Positions 53,001-64,000 of a stretch of 64,000 nucleotides of DNA are shown here, in pieces. Location of the stretch: the NCBI GenBank assembly GCA_014843695.1, contig CM026400.1, positions 48,901,003-48,965,002 of the forward strand, read 5' to 3'. Both the position numbers and the translations under genes were made by a program. The notes below the pieces were generated by a model that saw only the letters and a list, made by a program, of their open reading frames with translations, searched no databases and was not told the origin of the DNA. This stretch comes from Archivesica marissinica. Its lineage: Eukaryota; Mollusca; Bivalvia; Venerida; Vesicomyidae. Numbering within the stretch: the first letter of the stretch is position 1; each line of letters starts with the position of its first letter.

Positions 53001-54301
53001 CACAACCAGTCCAAGAGCTAGCACAACCAGTCCAAGAGCTAGACAACCAGTCCAAGAGCTAGCACAACCAGTCCAAGAGCTAGTACAACCACTCCAAGAG
53101 CTAGCAGAACCAGTCCAAGAGCTAGTACAACCAGTCCAAGAGCTAGTACAACCGGTCCAAGAGCTAGTACAACCAGTCCAAGAGCTAGACAACCGGTCCA
53201 AGAGCTAACACAACCTCCAAGAGCTAGTACAACCAGTCCAAGAGCTAGTACAACCAGTCCAAGAGCTAGCACAACCAGTCCAAGAGCTAGCACAACCAGT
53301 CCAAGAGCTAGTACAACCAGTCCAAGAGCTAGCACAACCAGTCCAAGAGCTAGTACAACCACTCCAAGAGCTAGGACCAGTCCAAGAGCTAGCACAACCA
53401 GTCCAAGAGCTAGTACAACCAGTCCAAGAGCTAGCACAACCAGTCCAAGAGCTAGTACAACCAGTCCAAGAGCTAGTACAACCAGTCCAAGAGCTAACAC
53501 AACCGGTCCAAGAGCTAGTACAACCAGTCCAAGAGCTAGTACAACCAGTCCAAGAGCTAGTACAACCGGTCCAAGAGCTAACACAACCAGTCCAAGAGCT
53601 AGCACAACCAGTCCAAGAGCTAGCACAACCAGTCCAAGAGCTAGTAAACCGGTCCAAGAGCTGGCACAACCAGTCCAAGAGCTAGTACAACCACTCCAAG
53701 AGCTAGGTTAGCCAGTCCAAGAGCTAGTACAACCACTCCAAGAGCTAGGTCAACCAGTCCAAGTGCTAGCAACCAGTCCAAGAGCTAGTACAACCAGTCC
53801 AAGAGCTAGCACAACCAGTCCAAGAGCTAGTACAACCAGTCCAAGAGCTAGTACAACCAGTCCAAGAGCTAACACAACCAGTCCAAGAGCTAGTACAACC
53901 AGTCCAAGAGCTAGTACAACCGGTCCAAGAGCTAGCACAACCAGTTCAAGAGCTAGTACAACCGGTCCAAGAACTAGCACAACCAGTCCAAGAACTAGTA
54001 CAACCAGTCCAAGAGCTAGTACAACCAGTCCAAGAGCTAACACAAACAGTCCAAGAGCTAGTACAACCAGTCCAAGAGCTAGTACAACCAGTTCAAGAGC
54101 TAGTACAACCAGTCCAAGAGCTAGCACAACCAGTCCAAGAGCTAGTACAACTAGTCCAAAAGCTAGCACAACCGGTCCAAGAGCTAGTACAACCAGTCCA
54201 AGAGCTAGTACAACCGGTCCAAGAGCTAGTACAACCAGTCCAAGAGCTAGTACAACCACTCAAAGAGCTAGGTACACCGGCCTAAGAGCTAGCACAACCA
54301 G
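47090..54301. repeat. 21-bp satellite array, second block
   Basis: Continuation of the same satellite after the LTR-like insertion. A sub-block with alternating AACAAAACCAGT and ACAACCGGT units at 49203-49620 recurs at 51881-52300 (2678 bp apart) and again at 56291-56700. Confidence 0.96.
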
Positions 54302-55301
54302 NNNNNNNNNNNNNNNNNNNNNNNNNNNNNNNNNNNNNNNNNNNNNNNNNNNNNNNNNNNNNNNNNNNNNNNNNNNNNNNNNNNNNNNNNNNNNNNNNNN
54401 NNNNNNNNNNNNNNNNNNNNNNNNNNNNNNNNNNNNNNNNNNNNNNNNNNNNNNNNNNNNNNNNNNNNNNNNNNNNNNNNNNNNNNNNNNNNNNNNNNNN
54501 NNNNNNNNNNNNNNNNNNNNNNNNNNNNNNNNNNNNNNNNNNNNNNNNNNNNNNNNNNNNNNNNNNNNNNNNNNNNNNNNNNNNNNNNNNNNNNNNNNNN
54601 NNNNNNNNNNNNNNNNNNNNNNNNNNNNNNNNNNNNNNNNNNNNNNNNNNNNNNNNNNNNNNNNNNNNNNNNNNNNNNNNNNNNNNNNNNNNNNNNNNNN
54701 NNNNNNNNNNNNNNNNNNNNNNNNNNNNNNNNNNNNNNNNNNNNNNNNNNNNNNNNNNNNNNNNNNNNNNNNNNNNNNNNNNNNNNNNNNNNNNNNNNNN
54801 NNNNNNNNNNNNNNNNNNNNNNNNNNNNNNNNNNNNNNNNNNNNNNNNNNNNNNNNNNNNNNNNNNNNNNNNNNNNNNNNNNNNNNNNNNNNNNNNNNNN
54901 NNNNNNNNNNNNNNNNNNNNNNNNNNNNNNNNNNNNNNNNNNNNNNNNNNNNNNNNNNNNNNNNNNNNNNNNNNNNNNNNNNNNNNNNNNNNNNNNNNNN
55001 NNNNNNNNNNNNNNNNNNNNNNNNNNNNNNNNNNNNNNNNNNNNNNNNNNNNNNNNNNNNNNNNNNNNNNNNNNNNNNNNNNNNNNNNNNNNNNNNNNNN
55101 NNNNNNNNNNNNNNNNNNNNNNNNNNNNNNNNNNNNNNNNNNNNNNNNNNNNNNNNNNNNNNNNNNNNNNNNNNNNNNNNNNNNNNNNNNNNNNNNNNNN
55201 NNNNNNNNNNNNNNNNNNNNNNNNNNNNNNNNNNNNNNNNNNNNNNNNNNNNNNNNNNNNNNNNNNNNNNNNNNNNNNNNNNNNNNNNNNNNNNNNNNNN
55301 N
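54302..55301. other. Assembly gap (1000 N) inside the satellite
   Basis: Fixed-size gap with the same 21-bp repeat on both sides; array length here is unknown. Confidence 0.99.
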
Positions 55302-58300
55302 TCCAAGAGCTAGGTTACCAGTCCAAGAGCTAGCACCGGTCCAAGAGCTAGCACAACCAGTCCAAGAACTAGCACAACCAGTCCAAGAACTAGTACAACC
55401 AGTCCAAGAGCTAGTACAACCAGTCCAAGAGCTAACACAAACAGTCCAAGAGCTAGTACAACCAGTCCAAGAGCTAGTACAACCAGACCAAGAGCTAGTA
55501 CAACCGGTCAAAGAGCTAACACAACCGGTCTAAGAGCTAGCACAACCAGTCCAAGAGCTAACAATACCGGTCCAAGAGCTGGCACAACCAGTCCAAGAGC
55601 TAGTACAACCACTCCAAGAGGTAGGTTACCAGTCGAAGAGCTAGTACAACCACTCCAAGAGCTAGGTTACCAGTCCAAGAGCTAGCACCATTCCAAGAGC
55701 TAGCACAACCAGTCCAAGAACTAGCACAACCAGTCCAAGAACTAGTACAACCAGTCCAAGAGCTAGTACAACCAGTCCAAGAGCTAACACAAACAGTCCA
55801 AGAGCTAGTACAACCACTCCAAGAGATAGTACAACCACTCCAAGAGCTAGCACAACCAGTTCAAGAGCTAGTACAACCAGTCCAAGAGCTAGAGCAACCA
55901 GTCCAAGAGCTAGTACAACCGGTCCAAGAGCTAACACAACCGGTCCAAGAGCTAGTACAACCAGTCCAAGAGCTAGTACATCCACTCTAAGAGCTAGGTT
56001 ACCAGTCCAAGAGCTAACACAACCAGTCCAAGAGCTAGTACAACCAGTCTAAGAGCTAACACAACCAGTCCAAAAGCTAACACAACCGGTCCAACAGCTA
56101 GCACAACCAGTCCAAGAGCTAGTACAACCACTCCAAGAGCTAGGTTACCAGTCCAAGAGCTAGTACAACCACTACAAGAGCTAGGTTACCCGTCCAAGAG
56201 CTAGTACAACCACTCCAAGAGCTAGGTTACCCGTCCAAGAGCTAGCACCGGTCCAAGAGCTAGTACAACCACTCCAAGAGCTAGCACCAGTCAAAGGGTT
56301 AACACAACCGGTCCAAGAGCTAGTACAACCGGTCCAAGAGCTAGAACAACCGGTCCAAGAGCTAGTACAACCGGTCCAAGAGCTAACAAAACCAGTCCAA
56401 GAGCTAGAACAACCGGTCCAAGAGCTAACAAAACCAGTCCAAGAGCTAGAACAACCGGTCCAAGAGCTAACAAAACAAGTCCAAGAGCTAGCACAACCAG
56501 TCCAAGAGCTAGTACAACCGGTCCAAGAGCTAACAAAACCAGTCCAAGAGCTAGTACAACCGGTCCAAGAGCTAACAAAACCAGTCCAAGAGCTAGTACA
56601 ACCGGTCCAAGAGCTAACAAAACCAGTCCAAGAGCTAGCACAACCAGTCCAAGAGCTAGCACAACCGGTCCAAGAGCTAGTACAACCGGTCCAAGAGCTA
56701 GGTTACCAGTCCAAGAGCTAACACAACCAGTCCAAGAGTAGTACACCAGTCCAAATGCTAACACAACCAGTCCAAAAGCTAACACACCCGGTCCAAGAGC
56801 TAGCACAACCAGTCCAAGAGCTAGTACAACCACTCCAAGAGCTAGGTTACCAGTCCAAGAGCTAACACAACCGGTCCAAGAGCTAGCACAACCAGTCCAA
56901 GAGCTAACACAACCGGCCCAAGAGCTAGCACAACCAGTCCAAGAGCTAGCACAACCGGTCCAAGAGCTAGTATAACCAGTCCAAGAGCTAGAACAACCGG
57001 TCCAAGAGCTAACACAACCAGTCCAAGAGCTAGCACAACCAGTCCAAGAGCTAGCACAACCAGTCCAAGAAAGAGTACAACCAGTCCAAGAGCTTGTACA
57101 ACCACTCCAAAAGCTATCAGAACCAGTCCAAAAGCTAGTACAACCAGTCCAAGAGCTAGTACAACCGGACCAAGAGCTAACACAACCGATCCAAGAGCTA
57201 GCACAACCAGTCCAAGAGCTTGTACAACCACTCCAAAAGCTAGCAGAACCAGTCCAAAAGCTAGTACAACCAGTCCAAGAGCTCGTACAACCAGTCCAAG
57301 AGCTAGTACAACCGGTCCAAGAGCTAACACAACCGATCCAAGAGCTAGCACAACCAGTCCAAGAGCTAGTACAACCACTCCAAGAGCTAGCACCAGTCAA
57401 ACAGCTAACACAACCAGTCCAAGAGCTAGAATAACCGGTCCAAGAGCTAACAAAACCAGTCCAAGAGCTAGAACAACCGGTCCAAGAGCTAACAAAACAA
57501 GTCCAAGATCTAGCACAACCAGTCCAAGAGCTAACAAAACCAGTCCAAGAGCTAGTACAACCGGTCCCGGTCCAAGAGCTAACAAAACCAGTCCAAGAGC
57601 TAGCACAACCAGTCCAAGAGCTAGCACAACCGGTCCAAGAGCTAGTACAACCGGTCCAAGAGCTAGGTTACCAGTCCAAGAGCTAACACAACCAGTCCAA
57701 GAGTTAGTACAACCAGTCCAAATGCTAACACAACCAGTCCAAAAGCTAACACACCCGGTCCAAGAGCTAGCACAACCAGTCCAAGAGCTAGTACAACCAT
57801 TCCAAGAGCTAGGTTACCAGTCCAAGAGCTAACACAACCGGTCCAAGAGCTAGCACAACCAGTCCAAGAGCTAACACAACCGGCCCAAGAGCTAGCACAA
57901 CCAGTCCAAGAGCTAGCACAACCGGTCCAAGAGCTAGTATAACCAGTCCAAGAGCTAGTACAACCGGTCCAAGAGCTAACACAACCAGTCCAAGAGCTAG
58001 CACAACCAGTCCAAGAGCTAGCACAACCAGTCCAAGAAAGAGTACAACCAGTCCAAGAGCTTGTACAACCACTCCAAAAGCTAGCAGAACCAGTCCAAAA
58101 GCTAGTACAACCAGTCCAAGAGCTAGTACAACCCCAAACAACCGATCCAAGAGCTAGCACAACCAGTCCAAGAGCTAGTACAACCAGTCCAAGAGCTTGT
58201 ACAACCACTCCAAAACTAGCAGAACCAGTCCAAAAGCTAGTACAACCAGTCCAAGAGCTCGTACAACCAGTCCAAGAGCTAGTACAACCGGTCCATGAGC

Positions 58301-61300
58301 TAACACAACCGATCCAAGAGCTAGCACAACCGGTCCAAGAGCTAGTATAACCAGTCCAAGAGCTAGTACAACCGGTCCAAGAGCTAACACAACCAGTCCA
58401 AGAGCTAGCACAACCAGTCCAAGAGCTAGCACAACCAGTCCAAGAAAGAGTACAACCAGTCCAAGAGCTTGTACAACCACTCCAAAAGCTAGCAGAACCA
58501 GTCCAAAAGCTAGTACAACCAGTCCAAGAGCTAGTACAACCGGTCCAAGAGCTTGTGCAACCAGTCCAAGAGCTAGTACAACCGGTCCAAGAGCTAACAC
58601 AACCGGTCCAAGAGCTAGTACAACCACTCCAAGAGCTAGGTTACCAGTCCAAGAGCTAACACAACCGGTCCAAGAGCTAGTACAACCAGTCCAAGAGCTA
58701 GCACAATCAGTCCAAATGCTAGTACAACCACTCCAAGAGCTAGGTTACCAGTCCAAGAGCTAGTACAACCGGTCCAAGAGCTAGCACAACCAGTCCAAGA
58801 GCTAGCACAACCAGTCCAAGAGCTAGCACAACCAGTCCAAGAAAGAGTACATCCAGTCCAAGAGCTAGAACAACCACTCCAAAAGCTAGCAGAACCAGTC
58901 CAAAAGCTAGTACAACCAGTCCAAGAGCTAATACAACCGGTCCAAGAGCTAGTACAACCAGTCCAAGAGCTAGTACAACCGGTCCAAGAGCTAACACAAC
59001 CGGTCCAAGAGCTAGTACACCACTCCAAGAGCTAGGTTACCAGTCCAAGAGCTAGCACAACCAGTCCAAGAACTAGCACAACCAGTCCAAGAACTAGTAC
59101 AACCAGTCCAAGAGCTAGTACAACCAGTCCAAGAGCTAACACAAACAGTCCAAGAAAGAGTACATCCAGTACAAGAGCTTGAACAACCACTCCAAAAGCT
59201 AGCAGAACCAGTCCAAGAGCTAGTACAACCAGTCCAAGAGCTAGTACAACCAGTCCAAGAGCTAGTACAACCAGTCCAAGAGCTAGTACAACCGGTCCAA
59301 GAGCTAACACAACCAGTCCAAGAGCTAGTACACCACTCCAAGAGCTAGGTTACCAGTCCAAGAGCTAGCACAACCAGTCCAAGAGCTAGCACAACCAGTC
59401 CAAGAGCTAGTACAACCAGTCCAAGAGCTAGTACAACCGGTCCAAGACTAGGTTACCAGTCCAAGAGTAGTACAACCACCAAAGCTAGCACAACCAGTCC
59501 AAGAGCTAACACAACCGGTCCAAGAGCTAGCACAACCAGTCCAAGAGCTAGTACAACCACTCCAAGAGCTAGGTTACCAGTCCAAGAGCTAACACAACCG
59601 GTCCAAGAGCTAGCACAACCAGTCCAAGAGCTAACACAACCGGTCCAAGAGCTAGCACAACCAGTCCAAGAGCTAGTACAACCGGTCCAAGAGCTAGTAT
59701 AACCAGTCCAAGAGCTAGAACAACCGGTCCAAGAAAAACAACCATCCAAGAGCTGACAACCATCCAAACTACAAACCAGTCCAAAAGCTAGTACAACCAG
59801 TCCAAGAGCTAGTACAACCAGTCCAAGAGCTAACACAACCAGTCCAAGAGCTAGCACAACCAGTCCAAGAGCTAGTACAACCACTCCAAAAGCTAGCAGA
59901 ACCAGTCCAAAAGCTAGTACAACCAGTCCAAGAGCTAGTACAACCAGTCCAAGAGCTAGTACAACCGGTCCAAGAGCTAACACAACCGGTCCAAGAGCTA
60001 GCACAACCAGTCCAAGAGCTAGTACAACCACTCCAAGAGCTAGCACCAGTCAAAGCTAACACAACCGGTCCAAGAGCTAGCACAACCAGTCCAAGAGCTA
60101 GCACAACCGGTCCAAGAGCTAGCACAACCACTCCAAGAGCTAGAACAACCAATCCAAGAGCTAGCACAACCAGTCCAAGAGCTAGCACCAGTCCAAGAGC
60201 TAACACAACCAGTCCAAGAGCTAACACAACCAGTCCAAGAGCTAGTACAACCACTCCAAGAGCTAGCACAACCAGTCCAAGAGCTAGCACAACCAGTCCA
60301 AGAGCTAGCACAACCAGTCCAAGAGCTAGTACAACCAGTCCAAGAGCTAGTACAACCGGTCAAAGAGCTAACACAGCCGGTCTAAGAGCTACACAACCAG
60401 TCCAAGAGCTAACACAACCGGTCCAAGAGCTAGCACAACCAGTCCAAGAGCTAGTACAACCACTCCAAGAGGTAGGTTACCAGTCGAAGAGCTAGTACAA
60501 CCACTCCAAGAGCTAGGTTACCAGTCCAAGAGCTAGCACCATTCCAAGAGCTAGCACAACCAGTCCAAGAGCTAACAAAACCAGTCCAAGAGCTAACAAA
60601 ACCAGTCCAAGAGCTAGTACAACCAGTCCAAGAGCTAACAAAACCAGTCCAAGAGCTAGTACAACCGGTCCAAGAGCTAACAAAACCAGTCCAAGAGCTA
60701 GCACAACCGGTCCAAGAGCTAGTACAACCGGTCCAAGAGCTAGGTTACCAGTCCAAGAGCTAACACAACCAGTCCAAGAGTTAGTACAACCAGTCCAAAT
60801 GCTAACACAACCAGTCCAAAAGCTAACACACCCGGTCCAAGAGCTAGCACAACCAGTCCAAGAGCTAGTACAACCACTCCAAGAGCTAGGTTACCAGTCC
60901 AAGAGCTAACACAACCGGTCCAAGAGCTAGCACAACCAGTCCAAGAGCTAGCACAACCGGTCCAAGAGCTAACACAACCAGTCCAAGAGCTAGCACAACC
61001 AGTCCAAGAGCTAGCACAACCAGTCCAAGAAATAGTACAACCAGTCCAAGAGCTTGTACAACCACTCCAAAAGCTATCACAACCAGTCCAAAAGCTAGTA
61101 CAACCAGTCCAAGAGCTAGTACAACCGGACCAAGAGCTAACACAACCGTCCAAGAGCTAGCACAACCAGTCCAAGAGCTAGTACAACCAGTCCAAGAGCT
61201 TGTACAACCACTCCAAAAGCTAGCAGAACCAGTCCAAAAGCTAGTACAACCAGTCCAAGAGCTCGTACAACCAGTCCAAGAGCTAGTACAACCGGTCCAA

Positions 61301-64000
61301 GAGCTAACACAACCGATCCAAGAGCTAGCACAACCAGTCCAAGAGCTAGTACAACCACTCCAAGAGCTAGGTTACCAGTCCAAGAGCTAAAACAACCAGT
61401 CCAAGAGCTAGTACAACCAGTCCAAAAGCTAACACAACCGGTCCAAGAGCTAGAACAACCAGTCCAAAAGCAGTACAACCATTCCAAGAGCTAGGCTACC
61501 GGTCCAAGAGCTAGCACCAGTCCAAGAGCTAGCACAACCAGTCCAAGATCTAGTACAACCAGTCCAAGAGCTAGTACAACCACTCCAAGAGCTAGCACCA
61601 GTCAAACAGCTAACACAACCGTTCCAAGAGCTAGCACAACCAGTCCAAGAGCTAGCACAACCGGTCCAAGAGCTAGCACAACCACTCCAAGAGCTAGAAC
61701 AACCAATCCAAGAGCTAGCACAACCAGTCCAAGAACTAGCACCAGTCCAAGAGCTAACACAACCGGCCCAAGAGCTAACACAACCACCCCAAGAGCTAGT
61801 ACAACAACTCCAAGAGCTAGCACAACCAGTCCAAGAGCTAGCACAACCACTCCAAGAGCTAGCACAACCAGTCCAAGAGCTAGTACAACCAGTCCAAGAG
61901 CTACACAACCAGTCCAAGAGCTAACACAACCGGTCCAAGAGCTAGCACAACCAGTCCAAGAGCTAGTACAACCGGTACCAGTCAAGAGCTAGTACAACCG
62001 GTCCAAGAGCTAGGTTACCAGTCCAAGAGCTAACACAACAGTCCAAGAGTTAGTACAACCAGTCCAAATGCTAACACAACCAGTCCAAAAGCTAACACAC
62101 CCGGTCCAAGAGCTAGTACAACCACTCCAAGAGCTAGGTTACCAGTCCAAGAGCTAACACAACCGGTCCAAGAGCTAGCACAACCAGTCCAAGAGCTAAC
62201 ACAACCGGCCCAAGAGCTAGCACAACCAGTCCAAGAGCTAGAACAACCGGTCCAAGAGCTAGTATAACCAGTCCAAGAGCTAGTACAAACGGTCCAAGAG
62301 CTAACACAACCAGTCCAAGAGCTAGCACAACCAGTCCAAGAGCTAGCACAACCAGTCCAAGAAAGAGTACAACCAGTCCAAGAGCTTGTACAACCACTCC
62401 AAAAGCTAGCAGAACCAGTCCAAAAGCTAGTACAACCAGTCCAAGAGCTAGTACAACCGGTCCAAGAGCTAACACAACCGATCCAAGAGCTAGCACAACC
62501 AGTCCAAGAGCTAGGACAACCAGTCCAAGAGCTTGTACAACCACTCCAAAAGCTAGCAGAACCAGTCCAAAAGCTAGTACAACCAGTCCAAGAGCTCGTA
62601 CAACCAGTCCAAGAGCTAGCACAACCAGTCCAAGAGCTAGTACAACCACTCCAAGAGCTAGGTTACCAGTCCAAGAGCTAACACAACCAGTCCAAGAGCT
62701 AGTACAACCAGTCCAAGAGCTAACACAACCGGTCCAAAGTGAACAACCAGTCCAAGAGCTAGTACAACCATTCCAAGAGCTAAGCTACCGGTCCAAGAGC
62801 TAGCACCAGTCCAAGAGCTAGCACAACCAGTCCAAGATCTAGTACAACCAGTCCAAGAGCTAGTACAACCACTCCAAGAGCTAGCACCAGTCAAAGAGCT
62901 AACACAACCGTTCCAAGAGCTAGCACAACCAGTCCAAGAGCTAGCACAACCGGTCCAAGAGCTAGCACAACCACTCCAAGAGCTAGAACAACCAATCCAA
63001 GAGCTAGCACAACCAGTCCAAGAACTAGCACCAGTCCAAGAGCTAACACAACCAGCCCAAGAGCTAACACAACCACTCCAAGAGCTAGTACAACAACTCC
63101 AAGAGCTAGCACAACCAGTCCAAGAGCTAGCACAACCAGTCCAAGAGCTAGCACAACCAGTCCAAGAGCTAGTACAACCAGTCCAAGAGCTAGTACAACC
63201 AGTCCAAGAGCTAGTACAACCGGTCCAAGAGCTAGGTAACCAGTCCAAGAGCTAACACAACCAGTCCAAGAGCTAGTACAACCAGTCCAAGAGCTAACAC
63301 AACCAGTCCAAGAGCTAACACAACCGGTCCAAGAGCTAGCACAACCAGTCCAAGAGCTAGTACAACCACTCCAAGAGCTAGGTTACCAGTCCAAGAGCTA
63401 GCACAACCAGTCCAAGAGCTAGCACAACCAGTCCAAGAGCTAGCACAACCGGTCCAAGAGCTAGCACAACCAGTCCAAGAGCTAGTACAACCAGTCCAAG
63501 AGCTAGCACAACCAGTCCAAGAACTAGTACAACCAGTCCAAGAGCTAGTACAACCACTCCAAGAGCTATCACAACCAGTCCAAGAGCTAGTACAACCAGT
63601 CCAAGAGCTAGTACAACCGTCCAAGAGCTAACACACCGGTCCAAGAGCTAGTACAACCAGTCCAAGAGCTAGTACAACCAGTCCAAGAGCTAGTACAACC
63701 ACCAAACAAGAACATCCAAGAGCTAGAACAACCAGTCCAAGAGCTAGTACAACCAGTCCAAGAGCTAGCACAACCAGTCCAAGAGCTAACACAACCGATC
63801 CAAGAGCTAGCACAACCAGTCCCAGAGCTAGTACAACCACTCCAAGAGCTAGGTTACCAGTCCAAGAGCTAACACAACCAGTCCAAGAGCTAGTACAACC
63901 AGTCCAAGAGCTAACACAACCGGTCCAAGAGCTAGTACAACCAGTCCAAGAGCTAGTACAACCAGTCCAAGAGCTAACACAACCAGTCCAAGAGCTAGCA
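55302..64000. repeat. 21-bp satellite array, third block, continuing past the window
   Basis: Same unit to the last base of the window. Higher-order segments seen in the second block recur (for example 55662-55985 matches 51009-51332 closely). Local deletions near 59450-59480, 59730-59780 and 63700. Confidence 0.96.

Noticed and set aside
30355..63840. Many long open frames with VVLALGL, TGCTSSW or SPRASTT repeats
   Set aside because: They are three-frame translations of the 21-bp satellite, occur on both strands and change frame at every 20- or 18-bp variant. A plus-strand mucin-like reading (for example 53763-54301) has no signal peptide, splice sites or non-repeat domain.

Overview
This is eukaryotic, animal-type genomic DNA, most likely from a lophotrochozoan and probably a bivalve mollusc. 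Evidence: GT-AG introns whose phases match, an LDLa + leucine-rich-repeat GPCR of the molluscan GRL101 / relaxin-receptor-like kind, many tRNA-derived SINEs, MITEs, LINE and pogo remnants, and extreme minisatellite content. The species is not provable from the sequence alone. Three runs of exactly 1000 N (2701-3700, 29328-30327, 54302-55301) are scaffold gaps.

1-2700: a GC-rich block on the minus strand. It holds the N-terminal part of a Rho_N/SAP-headed family-B DNA polymerase-like protein, which changes frame near position 340 and runs off the window, and a small zinc-ribbon protein just upstream. The block looks like part of a virus-like or plasmid-like mobile element. A gap cuts it off from the rest of the window, so its physical linkage is uncertain.

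3701-22970: AT-rich host DNA with one real multi-exon gene on the plus strand. Six phase-consistent exons (5970-7017, 8318-8856, 11357-11484, 12352-12412, 20885-21126, 22824-22970) encode about 721 residues: LDLa, six LRRs, seven transmembrane helices, and a cytoplasmic tail that resembles a degenerate protein-kinase C-lobe. A further coding-looking exon (about 4670-5217) lies upstream. The introns are packed with SINEs (four families, several with clear target-site duplications), a 9-bp-TSD MITE family, and large minisatellites. Two minisatellites have units that contain the 3' end of the adjacent exon plus its 5' splice site, and the acceptor side of exon 2 is also duplicated.

22971-29327: a 28-bp, a 42-bp and a 72-bp minisatellite, a 5'-truncated and broken pogo/Tigger-type transposase (24393-25368), and a 503-bp TTAA-flanked MITE.

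30328-64000: over 30 kb of a 21-bp satellite (core CCAAGAGCTAG) with 20-bp and 18-bp variant units and higher-order repeats up to about 2 kb. It is interrupted only by a gap and by a 1882-bp solo-LTR-like insertion (45208-47089) with a 5-bp target-site duplication. The open frames across the satellites are by-products of repeat unit composition, and I do not call them genes.
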